Shown here piece after piece: positions 7,884 to 16,884 of a stretch of 64,000 nucleotides of DNA. A program made the translations under genes and the position numbers. Location of the stretch: positions 248,001-312,000 of the forward strand of contig NZ_JAMBNZ010000001.1 of assembly GCF_023715365.1 (NCBI RefSeq), given 5' to 3'. Each line of letters starts with the position of its first letter. The first letter of the stretch is position 1. The notes beneath the pieces were generated by a model. That model had not been told where the DNA came from and did no database searches. It saw only the letters and a program-made list of their open reading frames with translations. The DNA is from Georgenia satyanarayanai (lineage in GTDB: Bacteria > Actinomycetota > Actinomycetes > Actinomycetales > Actinomycetaceae).

Positions 7884-10800
7884 TCAGCCGCCGAGGAGAG
7901 GGAGCTGGACGCGGCGGACCTTGGCCTTGTCGACGAGCATGCCGCGGCCGACCGGGAACTCCTTGCGCTGGACGCGCGGGAAGGAGGTGCGGAAGAGCGA
8001 GTCGCCCTCCATCTGGTCCGGCTGCAGCGCCAGCCCCCGGCGGCCGTTACGGATCTCGGCGATCAACGGCCAGGAGGCCCCCCAGGTGCTCGTGTCGCCC
8101 TCCCCGACAACGAGGTGCTCGTTGCGCTTGACCGCCTTGATCACCTCGACGAGGGGCTGGTCGGCCGGGCTGGTAAGGAAGTCCGCGAGCGCCTCGATGA
8201 CGACAACGGTCCCCACCTGGCCCTCCGGCGGCGGTTCCTTGAGGTCCCCGACGACAGCCTTGGCGAGCTCGGCGACGTCCGCCGGGCCCGTGGCGGCCTC
8301 GTCCCACAGGTCCAGGCTCCGCAGCCCGGAGCGGCGCGCCCCGAAGTACAGGAAGCGGGCCTCGGGGTGGGCACGCTGGATCGAGCTGACCAGCCAGTGC
8401 AGGGCGTTGGTGCGCCCGGACTGCGGCGGGCCGGCGAGCAGGAAGGTGCCCAGTGCCTCGATGCCCACCGGCTCCAGGGTGTCGTCGGCGACGCCGACCA
8501 CCGGCCGCCCGGCCAGGGCCCGCGGCATCGTGTCGGCCGGGATGATCTCGGGCAGGCGCCGCACGGCGGGTGCCTCGGGCACCCCGGCCCGGCGCAGGGT
8601 GCCGGCGAGCTTCTCGATCGCGCGGACCTGCTCGGCGAGGTTCGGCGAGCCGCCGAGCACGGCGACCTGCATCTCCAGGCCGCCGGCGATGGCGCGCCCG
8701 GGCGGGGAGGACTCGTCCAGGACGTCCTTGGGCGCCCCGAGCATCGCGTAGGCGTTGGTGTCGACCTGCCGCATGACCACCTTGCGCGGCAGGCTGCCGG
8801 CCACCGAGGACGGGATGGACCCGGCGCGGTCCGCGGTGACTGCGACGTGCACGCCGGCACCTCGGCCGTCGACGAGCAGCTGGAGGAACAGCTGGTAGAA
8901 GGGCATCCGGGCGCCGATGGACTCCCACTCGCTGCGGAACGCGCCGTAGCCGTCGATGAGGAGCAGGATTCGCGGCTCGTCGGGCCGGCCGGCGATCGTC
9001 CGGTACTCCTCGATCGTGCTCGCCCGGGCCTCGGCGTACCGTCCCGAACGCTCCTCGACGGTCTCGCGCAGCTGGCGCAGCAGGCGCTGGACGCGCTCGG
9101 CGTCGTCCCCGTCGATGACCGAGCCCACGTGCGGCAGGCCCTCCAGGGCAGTGAGCCCGCCGGAGGCGAAGTCGAGGGCGTAGACCTGGACCGGCCCGCC
9201 CTTGGGCGTGATGCCCGCGGCAATGGCGAGGGTCCGCAGCGCGGTGGACTTGCCCGCGCCGCTGCCGCCGTAGAAGGCGATGTTGCCGTCGACGTCGGGG
9301 CGGTAGTAGGTGGTGGTCTGCCGCTGGTGCGCGGGGTCGTCGACAACGCCGAGCGGCAGCGCGGAGTCGGAGCGCGGGTGCAGCGCGGACAGGTCCTGGA
9401 CCTGGGCGAGCGTGGGCAGCCACGGCTTGCGGGGCGCGGGCACACCGGCACTGACGGCGGCCGCCGCGATGGAGTCGACCACCCGCCGGATGTCGGTGGG
9501 GCCTTCGTCGACGGGGCCTGCCGGCTCGACCTCCTCGGCCCGCTCCGGGCGCTCCCAGCGGGTGCCGGCGCCCATCGCGAGGGTCTCCACCTCGACCTGC
9601 GGCTTGGGCCGCGCCGTCGTCGAGCGGCCGCCGGCGTAGCCGGTCTGGAACATGGTGACGCGCCCGGGGCCGGTCCGGGCCGCACCGCGGCCCGGGAGGG
9701 AGGGGTCGAAGCCGGCGGCGACGGGCAGGCCGAGGACGTCCTTGGAGTCGGACTCGTCGTTCATCCGCAGCGCGACGCGCAGGTTGGTGTTGGCGCGCAG
9801 GTTGTCCTTGATGACGCCGGCGGGACGCTGGGTGGCGAGGACGAGGTGCAGGCCCAGGGAGCGGCCGCGCTGGGCGACGTCGACGACGCCGTCGACGAAC
9901 TCGGGCACCTCGGTGGCGAGGGCCGCGAACTCGTCGACGATGATGATGAGGCTCGGCGGGCACTCCGGGTCCCCGGTCCGCTCGAGGGCGAGGAGGTCCT
10001 TGGCGCCCTTGCGGTTGAGGAGGTGCTCGCGGAAGTGCAGCTCGGCGCGCAGGGAGGTGAGCGCGCGGCGCACCAGGTGCGGGGACAGGTCGGTGACGAG
10101 GCCCACGGTGTGGGGCAGGTCGACGCAGTCGGCGAAGGCCGAGCCACCCTTGTAGTCGACGAAGAGGAAGGTCACCCGGTCGGGGCTGTGCGCGGCGGCC
10201 ATGCCGAGGACCCAGGACTGGAGGAACTCCGACTTGCCGGCGCCGGTGGTGCCACCGACGAGGGCGTGGGGGCCCTGGGTGCGCAGGTCGAGGGTGAAGG
10301 GCTCGGTGGCCGCCTGTCCGATGAGGGCGCGCAGGTTCGCGTCGTGCCGGCGCCGCTGCGGCGGGCTGCCGTCGCGCGGCGTGAGCGAGCCGTTCTCGCG
10401 CCACCGCTCGAGGGTGGCGGCCGGGCCCTCCGCCGTCTCCGGGCCGATGAGGCCGAGGTAGGAGACGCGGGCGGGCAGGTCGGAGGCGTCGTCGACGGGC
10501 GCGCCGGCGTCGACGACGGCGGCCAGGTGCTTGGCCAGGGCGAGGACCTGGTCCTCGCTCACCGTGTCGCACGCGAGCGGGCGGACCGCGGCCCCCTGCT
10601 TGACGTAGCCGGCCGTCGCGCCGTCCGCCGTCGTCGAGACGGTGAGGAAGGTGCGGCACACGGCGGGCAGACGCTCCTGGGCGGGGGCGCACCACAGGAC
10701 GTGGATCCCGACGGCGGGACCCTCCTCCGCGATCCGCACGAGGCGGCCGCGCTCGATGGGGGCGTCGTCCTCGACGAGGAGGACGAGCGTGGGCAGGTAG

Positions 10801-12311
10801 AGCTTGGAGGCGGGCGTGGCGGCGCGGCGGCGCGCGTCGAGCAGACCCTCGATCTTCCCGACGAGCTGGATGACGCCGGCCTGGTTGGACCCGACGTGCG
10901 GGCCGTCCAGCGGGGAGTGCACCGAGCCGACGTGCGGAAGCCACTTCGTCCAGTCCCAGCGGGCGGCGCTGGCGGCGGAGGTCGCGACGGTGAGGACGAG
11001 CTCGGCCGGGGAGTGGAGGGTGACGAGCTGGGCGACGGCCGCTCGCGCGACGTCGTCCAGGATGTGTCGCGGGCCGGCCAGGCCGAGTGCGCCGCTCTCG
11101 CGGAGCTGGACCGTGGCGGGGACGCCGTCGATCTCGCGGAAGTCCTCCTTGAGGGCGCTCACCATCTCCCAGTGCTCGGGGATGGCGTCGTTGCGCGCGG
11201 GCAGCTTGACCGTGGCGCGGGAGGGCAGCCTGCCCAGCCCGAGGCGCAGGTCGAGGTAGGCCTCGTGCTCGGGGCGCCGGGTCCACAGCAGCGGCTCCAG
11301 CGCGAGGGCGGAGCTGCGGACGTCCTGCACGGCGGGGGACTCCCCCAGCCGGGTCGTCCGCTCGCGTTCGCGCTCGACCTCCATCTCGGTACGCATGAGA
11401 TCGACGGACTGTCCGAACTGCTCGATGGCGGCGCGGTACTCCCGCTTGCCGGTCACCCGTCTGTCGATGTAGTTGCCGATGACCATGAGCGGCATCATCA
11501 GCATGAAGACCATGCCCAGGGCGCCGCGGCCGACCATGAGGAAGATCGGTGCCATGAGCAGCGGGATGAGCAGGATGACGATCGGGAACTTCGTCGGCTT
11601 CGGCGGCTCGGGCGGCTTGGGCGCCTCGTGCTCCTCACCCTCGTAGACGGGCGCGAGCCGCGGGGACCGGTTGAACTCCACGTGCGCCGCCCCGGGCGCC
11701 GCGTGCCGGCTGGCCGCGATCCGGGTCACCTGGATCGTCGTGTCCCCGAGGGTGACGGTGTCCTCGGGCAGCAACGCCGCACGCTGGACGAGGCCGTCCC
11801 CCATGAGCAGGCCGTTGGCGCTGCGCAGGTCGACGATCTCGATGATGTCGGTGACGGCGAGGCGCGCGTGCTCCTTGGAGATCGTGGGGTCCGAGAGCCG
11901 CACGTCGCAGCCCTTGCCGCGGCCGATGATCGAGGTGCCCTCAGGGAGGGTGACCTCCAGGCCGGCGTCGGGCCCGTCGATGACGGTGAGGCGCGCGGCG
12001 GCCGGCAGGTCCCCGCCCGCGCCGTCGAAGCGGGCCGCGGCCTGCGCGAGCGACACGACCGAGCCGGACCGGACCGTCTCGGCGGCGGCGTCCTCGGGCA
12101 GGAGCAGCCGGGTGGTGCGGTCCTCCGAGCCCGGGGTGCCGTGGATGCGCAGGGTGAGCTCGCGGCGGTCCTGCTCGGAGAGCAGCGTGGGGACGGGGTC
12201 GGTCTCGGCGAGCGCGCGGGCGAGCTCGGCGACCGTGGCGGTGCCGTCGACGGTGACCGCGAGGTCGGCCGGCTCGGCAGAGGTCCGCAGCAGCGTGAGC
12301 TTGATCCGCAT
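7884..12311 (-). CDS. EssC-like FtsK/SpoIIIE ATPase of type VII-like secretion
   Basis: A 1475-residue membrane ATPase built like EssC. Residues 1-95 form a small ubiquitin-like or degenerate FHA domain. An FHA domain at about 110-195 has IIGRGKG, SKEH and SANG. Two membrane segments lie at 243-282, followed by three FtsK-type domains. Domain 1 has an intact Walker A (GGTTGAGKSE, about 686-695) and Walker B (IIIVDE, 789-794). Domain 2 keeps Walker A (GGSGAGKST, 1015-1023) but Walker B reads LLLIDG, without the catalytic Glu. Domain 3 has GPPQSGRT, with Arg for Lys. Only domain 1 looks fully competent, as in other type VII ATPases. It would drive export of WXG100-type substrates. The start overlaps the upstream gene (ATGA). 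Confidence 0.92.
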   Translation of the reverse strand: MRIKLTLLRTSAEPADLAVTVDGTATVAELARALAETDPVPTLLSEQDRRELTLRIHGTPGSEDRTTRLLLPEDAAAETVRSGSVVSLAQAAARFDGAGGDLPAAARLTVIDGPDAGLEVTLPEGTSIIGRGKGCDVRLSDPTISKEHARLAVTDIIEIVDLRSANGLLMGDGLVQRAALLPEDTVTLGDTTIQVTRIAASRHAAPGAAHVEFNRSPRLAPVYEGEEHEAPKPPEPPKPTKFPIVILLIPLLMAPIFLMVGRGALGMVFMLMMPLMVIGNYIDRRVTGKREYRAAIEQFGQSVDLMRTEMEVERERERTTRLGESPAVQDVRSSALALEPLLWTRRPEHEAYLDLRLGLGRLPSRATVKLPARNDAIPEHWEMVSALKEDFREIDGVPATVQLRESGALGLAGPRHILDDVARAAVAQLVTLHSPAELVLTVATSAASAARWDWTKWLPHVGSVHSPLDGPHVGSNQAGVIQLVGKIEGLLDARRRAATPASKLYLPTLVLLVEDDAPIERGRLVRIAEEGPAVGIHVLWCAPAQERLPAVCRTFLTVSTTADGATAGYVKQGAAVRPLACDTVSEDQVLALAKHLAAVVDAGAPVDDASDLPARVSYLGLIGPETAEGPAATLERWRENGSLTPRDGSPPQRRRHDANLRALIGQAATEPFTLDLRTQGPHALVGGTTGAGKSEFLQSWVLGMAAAHSPDRVTFLFVDYKGGSAFADCVDLPHTVGLVTDLSPHLVRRALTSLRAELHFREHLLNRKGAKDLLALERTGDPECPPSLIIIVDEFAALATEVPEFVDGVVDVAQRGRSLGLHLVLATQRPAGVIKDNLRANTNLRVALRMNDESDSKDVLGLPVAAGFDPSLPGRGAARTGPGRVTMFQTGYAGGRSTTARPKPQVEVETLAMGAGTRWERPERAEEVEPAGPVDEGPTDIRRVVDSIAAAAVSAGVPAPRKPWLPTLAQVQDLSALHPRSDSALPLGVVDDPAHQRQTTTYYRPDVDGNIAFYGGSGAGKSTALRTLAIAAGITPKGGPVQVYALDFASGGLTALEGLPHVGSVIDGDDAERVQRLLRQLRETVEERSGRYAEARASTIEEYRTIAGRPDEPRILLLIDGYGAFRSEWESIGARMPFYQLFLQLLVDGRGAGVHVAVTADRAGSIPSSVAGSLPRKVVMRQVDTNAYAMLGAPKDVLDESSPPGRAIAGGLEMQVAVLGGSPNLAEQVRAIEKLAGTLRRAGVPEAPAVRRLPEIIPADTMPRALAGRPVVGVADDTLEPVGIEALGTFLLAGPPQSGRTNALHWLVSSIQRAHPEARFLYFGARRSGLRSLDLWDEAATGPADVAELAKAVVGDLKEPPPEGQVGTVVVIEALADFLTSPADQPLVEVIKAVKRNEHLVVGEGDTSTWGASWPLIAEIRNGRRGLALQPDQMEGDSLFRTSFPRVQRKEFPVGRGMLVDKAKVRRVQLPLLGG

Positions 12312-14569
12312 CAGCGGCCCTTTCGCAGTGAGGTGAGCGAGATCCGCGAGCGTAGCCAGCGGCGGCGGCCCACGGCCTCGCGCAGGCGGCCCTCGGTGGA
12401 CTGCACGTGCTCCCAGTAGCCGGTGACCGCACCCTCGTCGGGCAGCACCGGGCCGAAGACGCCGGCGTCGGCGTGCCGCGCGAGCGCGGCGGTGTCCAGC
12501 CGGGAGACGTCCACCGGCCTCGCGCCGCGGCGCCGGGTGCTGCGCCCGCCGGCGAGGCTGTCCTCGAGGTCGCGGGCCTGCTCGTGGCGGGTGCCCGAGG
12601 GGGTGACCGGGACGCCGAGGTCCCGGGCGTGGTCGACGACCTCCGCCCAGCCCCCGGCGACCCGCCCGGAGCCGCTACCGCGGGTGCGCCGCCGTCGCCG
12701 GCGCAGCACCTTGAGCAGGACGATGAGCAGGAGCGGGAGGAGCAGGACGAGGATCGAGGCTCCCACGCCGATGACGATGAGCATCGTGTAGCTCAGCGGC
12801 TCGTCCTCCGGGACGTCCTCCTCGTCCGCGTCGACCTCGTCGCGGTCCATCGGGGGCGCGTCGGGCGGCTCCTGCGCGGGCGGCGGCGGCTGGAGCACCT
12901 GGGGCTGCGGGCGGTCCTGCGGCTCCGGCTCCTCGACCTGGGGGATGCGGTCCTCGTCCGGCGTCGGGTAGAAGGGCACCCAGCCGTGGTCCTCGAAGGC
13001 GACCTCGACCCAGGCGGTGACGTCGTCGCCGGTGATCTCCACCGGGCCGCTGACGCCGGCGGCCTCGGGCGCGAAGCCCATGACCACGCGGGTGGGCAGG
13101 CCGACGGCGCGTCCGAGGAGGCCCATGAGGGCCGCGTACTGCTCCTCGTCCCCGATCATCAGCTCCTCGGTGACCATCTGCGCGAGGCGGGCGGCGCCGT
13201 GGCCGGCGAGCGAGGGCGCGTCGCCCTCGAGGCCGTGGGAGAAGTAACCCTCCTGCAGACCACCGACGAGGGCCTGGACCCGGGCGAGCGGGGTCTCCGC
13301 CGAGGCGACCATGGCCGAGGCCTCGGCGACGACCATCTCGGGCACGCCGGAGAGCTCGGGCTGGTCGACGCGGCCGAGCGGAGCACCCTCGAGGGCGCTG
13401 ACCGGGGGCTCGACGACGGGCGTGGCGAGGAGGGAGTAGCTGTCGCCCTTGCGCAGCCCGCTCGTGACGATGCCGGTGGCGGAGGCGCGGTTGAAGTAGA
13501 GGTTGCGGCCGGTCTCGGTGGCGTCCGGACCGGCGAACTCGACGTCGTAGGTGCGTCCCACCGTGGGCAGCCACACCCCCGCGTACTCGCCGAGCTCGAT
13601 CTCGACCGTGGCGGCGTCGTCGGGCACGGTGGCCTCGACGCGCTCCCCGATGCGGGTGAAGGTGCCCGAGCCGGCGGCGCTGCCGTCGGCGCTCCCGGCG
13701 ACGGCCCACGTCGTGCCGTCGTAGGCGTCCATCGTCGCCAGGCGCACCGGGGCGCCTGCGGGCAGGCCGCTCACCGTGAGGATCGTGTCCTCGCGGTGGT
13801 CCTTGAGGTAGGAGCGGAAGCCCGCGAGCGGGCTGGGGTAGTCGTGCGGGTCCAGCGGCGGCTCGATGATCTCGCGCAGGACGACGCGGTGGGTGTCCCC
13901 GGGGGCGAGGAGGCCGACGCCGGTGCCACCGGCCGCGGCGACCGCGACGAGGACGAGGACGGCCACCGGCCGCCCGTGCTGCAGCCGCCCGGTGCGCCAC
14001 GTCGCCCACAGCAGGCCGGTGAGGGCGCCGACGAGGGCGAGCGGCAGCGCGAGGACCTCACGGGCCGTGCCGAGGAGGATCGCACCGGCGAGGACGACGG
14101 CGGGCGCGAGGAGCGCCCACGCCGGCCGGCGGGTCCGCAGCGAGACGGTCACCGCGACGAGCGTGGCGAGGAGGGCGAGGAGGTAGGGCGCGGTCAGCGT
14201 GTTGCCGACCGCCCCGAGCGGCGGGGCGAGGGTGACGACCTGCTTCCAGGACGTCACCGCGCCGCTGCCGACCGCACCGAGGGTCTGCGGGGTCGGCACG
14301 ATCCCGGCCAGCGCCGTCGTCGGGGCCCCGAGGGAGGAGCCGAGGACGGTCGCCCCGAGGGTCGCGGCGATGATCGTGAGCGTGGTCCACCGGCGCCACG
14401 CGCCCAGCGTCGCGACGAGCGTGCCGAGCACCGCTCCCCCGAGCGCGGCCGCCACGAGGCGGGCGCTGCCGTAGACGGGCACGAGGGGGACGAGGGCGAG
14501 GAGGACGAGCCCGACGGGGACGAGGACGTCGACCCAGCGGGCGCGCAGCAGCGCGAGGTAGTCGCTCAC
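12311..14569 (-). CDS. TgpA-like membrane protein with non-catalytic transglutaminase fold
   Basis: 752 residues. About six membrane segments occupy residues 14-220, followed by a large extracytoplasmic region, a transglutaminase-like core at about 425-545, a Pro/acid-rich stretch, one membrane segment at about 593-620 and a basic cytoplasmic tail. This is the layout of TgpA-like proteins. The core aligns with the family by pattern (GLPTRVVMGF, TAWVEV, GWVPFYPTPDE), but the catalytic Cys, His and Asp are replaced by Glu475, Thr518 and Tyr534. It is probably a structural or binding protein. In the bifidobacterial PFNA cluster a transglutaminase-like gene also follows DUF58. The GTG start overlaps DUF58 (GTGA). 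Confidence 0.87.
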   Translation of the reverse strand: MSDYLALLRARWVDVLVPVGLVLLALVPLVPVYGSARLVAAALGGAVLGTLVATLGAWRRWTTLTIIAATLGATVLGSSLGAPTTALAGIVPTPQTLGAVGSGAVTSWKQVVTLAPPLGAVGNTLTAPYLLALLATLVAVTVSLRTRRPAWALLAPAVVLAGAILLGTAREVLALPLALVGALTGLLWATWRTGRLQHGRPVAVLVLVAVAAAGGTGVGLLAPGDTHRVVLREIIEPPLDPHDYPSPLAGFRSYLKDHREDTILTVSGLPAGAPVRLATMDAYDGTTWAVAGSADGSAAGSGTFTRIGERVEATVPDDAATVEIELGEYAGVWLPTVGRTYDVEFAGPDATETGRNLYFNRASATGIVTSGLRKGDSYSLLATPVVEPPVSALEGAPLGRVDQPELSGVPEMVVAEASAMVASAETPLARVQALVGGLQEGYFSHGLEGDAPSLAGHGAARLAQMVTEELMIGDEEQYAALMGLLGRAVGLPTRVVMGFAPEAAGVSGPVEITGDDVTAWVEVAFEDHGWVPFYPTPDEDRIPQVEEPEPQDRPQPQVLQPPPPAQEPPDAPPMDRDEVDADEEDVPEDEPLSYTMLIVIGVGASILVLLLPLLLIVLLKVLRRRRRRTRGSGSGRVAGGWAEVVDHARDLGVPVTPSGTRHEQARDLEDSLAGGRSTRRRGARPVDVSRLDTAALARHADAGVFGPVLPDEGAVTGYWEHVQSTEGRLREAVGRRRWLRSRISLTSLRKGR

Positions 14570-15837
14570 CGGCGCTCGGCCTTCCGGAATCCGCGGCGCA
14601 GCTCGGAGAGCTCGCCGATCGTGAGGACGGTGACGACGCCGACGGTGTGGACCGCGGTCTCCGCGCCGCTGACCACCTGGACGGCGAAGGCGCGCGCGTC
14701 CACGGGGAGCACGGCGCCGGCGGCACGCAGCTGGTCAGGGGTGACGGTCGAGCCGCACACGAGGACGACCATCGAGGCGCGCTCCACCTCGCGGCTGACC
14801 TGGTGGGCGATCGACACCACGCCCGTGGGGCCGCCGCCGCGCTCGAGCCGGGTGAGGGAGTCGAGGTACTGGCCCGGGGAGACGGCGCGCAGGGTCTCGT
14901 GGCTGGTGAGGGTGGTGAGGTCCTTCTCCTCGCGCATCGCCTGGAGGGCGAGGGAGCCGAGGGTGGAGACGGCGGTCTCGAACTCGTCGTCGTCGCCGTA
15001 GTCGCGCTCATTGCGGCTCATCCCGACGACGAGGTGGGAGCGGCGGGTCTCCTCGAACTGGCGGACCATGAGCTTGCCGGCGCGCGCGGAGGTGCGCCAG
15101 TGGACGTAGCGGCGGTCGTCGCCGGGGACGTACTCGCGCAGGGCGTGGAAGGACAGGTCCGCGCTCGTCACCTCACGGGTGGGCCGGCCCTCCAGGTCGT
15201 GGATGAAGCCGGCGGCCGAGGAGCTGAGCACGACGGTGCGGGGGTGGACGTAGAGCTCCTGCGGGTCGCCCCAGGCGACGCCGCGGCGCATGAGGCCGAG
15301 GGGGTCGCCGCGGACGGTGCGGACCGGACCGACCGGGATGACGCTTCTGCGGCTCGTGGGGATCGCGAAGATCTCCTCGTGCTCCTCACCCGCCCCGAGG
15401 CCGGGCAGGTGGAAGCCGACCTCGGCGGCGCCGACGGGCAGCTCGACACGGGCGGGCAGCACCGGGTGCGCGGCTGCGTTGCGGACGATGACGCCCGCCA
15501 TCGCCCGCTCCCCCACGACGACGCGGCGGTCGCTGAGGCGCAGGCTCACCTCGTAGGGGTGGCGGCCGAGGGTGAAGATGAGGGCCGCGAGGAAGGTGGT
15601 GACGAGCGTGGCGCCGAGGACGACGAGCTCGACCCAGCCCAGGCGCCGCCCGGCGACCCAGGCGACGAGGCCGACGACGAGCACCGCCCAACCGGCGACG
15701 CTCACCGCCCTCGCGGCACGCTCGATCCCGAGCCGCGGCCCGCGGGTGCGCTCGACCAGGGACCGCAGCGCACTGGTCTCCGACAGTCGCTCGGAGAGGG
15801 CGGCGCGGCCCCGGGTGGTGGTGGAGGGCTCGCTCAC
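14566..15837 (-). CDS. DUF58 domain membrane protein
   Basis: 423 residues with two N-terminal membrane segments (about 45-90) and the DUF58 core, whose hallmark PGDDRRYVHWRTSARAGKL is clearly present. DUF58 proteins are usually encoded next to a MoxR ATPase, as here, and the C-terminal part has a von Willebrand A-like fold. MoxR/vWA pairs are thought to act in assembly or maturation of other proteins. The gene lies three bases after the MoxR stop and overlaps the transglutaminase-like gene, so these three are clearly coupled. The target in this cluster is unknown; the giant FN3 protein or the EssC complex are natural candidates. Confidence 0.92.
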   Translation of the reverse strand: MSEPSTTTRGRAALSERLSETSALRSLVERTRGPRLGIERAARAVSVAGWAVLVVGLVAWVAGRRLGWVELVVLGATLVTTFLAALIFTLGRHPYEVSLRLSDRRVVVGERAMAGVIVRNAAAHPVLPARVELPVGAAEVGFHLPGLGAGEEHEEIFAIPTSRRSVIPVGPVRTVRGDPLGLMRRGVAWGDPQELYVHPRTVVLSSSAAGFIHDLEGRPTREVTSADLSFHALREYVPGDDRRYVHWRTSARAGKLMVRQFEETRRSHLVVGMSRNERDYGDDDEFETAVSTLGSLALQAMREEKDLTTLTSHETLRAVSPGQYLDSLTRLERGGGPTGVVSIAHQVSREVERASMVVLVCGSTVTPDQLRAAGAVLPVDARAFAVQVVSGAETAVHTVGVVTVLTIGELSELRRGFRKAERR

Positions 15838-15840
15838 GGG

Positions 15841-16836
15841 TTACTGGTCGCCGCCGCGGCGGGTGGGCGGGGCGATCTCGGCGAGGACGCCGCGGATCGC
15901 GCCGGCCGCCGTCGCCCCCTCGAACTCCGCCTCGGCGTCGAGCACGATGCGGTGCGCGAGGACGGGCTCGGCGAGGTCCTTGATGTCGTCCGGGACGACG
16001 TAGTTGCGCCCGTGCGCGGCCGCCCAGGTCTTGGCGGCGCGGATGAGGGAGATGGCGCCACGGACACTGACCCCGACGGTGACGTTCTCCGCGCGGCGGG
16101 TCTCGGCGACCACGCGCGAGACGTACTCGAGGACGGCGGCGTCGACGTGGACGGTGCCGGCGAGCTCGATCATCTCGACGACGGCGGTGCCCGTGATGAC
16201 GGGCGTGACCCCGCCCGCGCGGTCGCGGGTGGCGGCGGCCGCGAGGATGCTCACGGTCGCGTTGTGGTCGGGGTAGCCGACCGAGGTCTTCATGAGGAAG
16301 CGGTCGAGCTGGGCCTCGGGCAGGCGGTAGGTGCCGGCCTGCTCGATGGGGTTCTGGGTGGCGAGCACGATGAAGGGCCGCCCGACGTCGTAGGGCACGC
16401 CGTCGAAGGTCACGCGCCCCTCCTCCATGACCTCCAGGAGCGCGGACTGGGTCTTCGGCGAGGCGCGGTTGATCTCGTCGGCGAGGACGACGGAGGCGAA
16501 GATCGGGCCCTTGTGGAACTCGAACTGCTGCGTCTTGGGGTCCAGGATCGACACGCCGGTGACGTCGGAGGGCAGCAGGTCCGGGGTGAACTGGATCCGT
16601 GAGCTCGTCGTCTGCACCGCCGCGGCGAGCGAGCGGGCGAGCTGGGTCTTGCCCGTACCGGGGACGTCCTCGAGGAGCACGTGGCCGCCGCTGAGCATCG
16701 TCGTGACGACGAGCCGGATGACGTTGGCCTTGCCGACGACGGCCCCACCGACGGCGGAGACGATCCTCTCGAAGGTGTCGGCGAACCACGCCGCCTGCTC
16801 GGGCGTCATCGTGGTCTGCTGCTCGGTCGTGGTCAT
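15841..16836 (-). CDS. MoxR-family AAA ATPase
   Basis: A 331-residue AAA+ ATPase of the MoxR branch. Walker A is EDVPGTGKTQLA, Walker B is LADEINRA, and the sensor motif is ATQNP. MoxR proteins act as chaperones that mature or assemble partner complexes, often with vWA or DUF58 proteins. The gene starts 48 bases after the giant FN3 gene and is followed at once by DUF58. It corresponds to the aaa-atp gene of the bifidobacterial PFNA cluster. Confidence 0.93.
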   Translation of the reverse strand: MTTTEQQTTMTPEQAAWFADTFERIVSAVGGAVVGKANVIRLVVTTMLSGGHVLLEDVPGTGKTQLARSLAAAVQTTSSRIQFTPDLLPSDVTGVSILDPKTQQFEFHKGPIFASVVLADEINRASPKTQSALLEVMEEGRVTFDGVPYDVGRPFIVLATQNPIEQAGTYRLPEAQLDRFLMKTSVGYPDHNATVSILAAAATRDRAGGVTPVITGTAVVEMIELAGTVHVDAAVLEYVSRVVAETRRAENVTVGVSVRGAISLIRAAKTWAAAHGRNYVVPDDIKDLAEPVLAHRIVLDAEAEFEGATAAGAIRGVLAEIAPPTRRGGDQ

Positions 16837-16884
16837 GCGGGCTCCGTGTCTCTGGGGCGGTCGTGCGGGAGGGAGGGGCGTGTA

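Noticed and set aside
7698-12419. A 1573-codon plus-strand open frame opposite the EssC-like gene
   Set aside because: Stop-poor antisense frame in GC-rich DNA; the minus strand has Walker motifs, FHA and membrane segments.
14566-16836. Gas-vesicle or metal-chelatase type MoxR/vWA operon
   Set aside because: No other genes of those pathways are present; the context matches the PFNA-type cluster.
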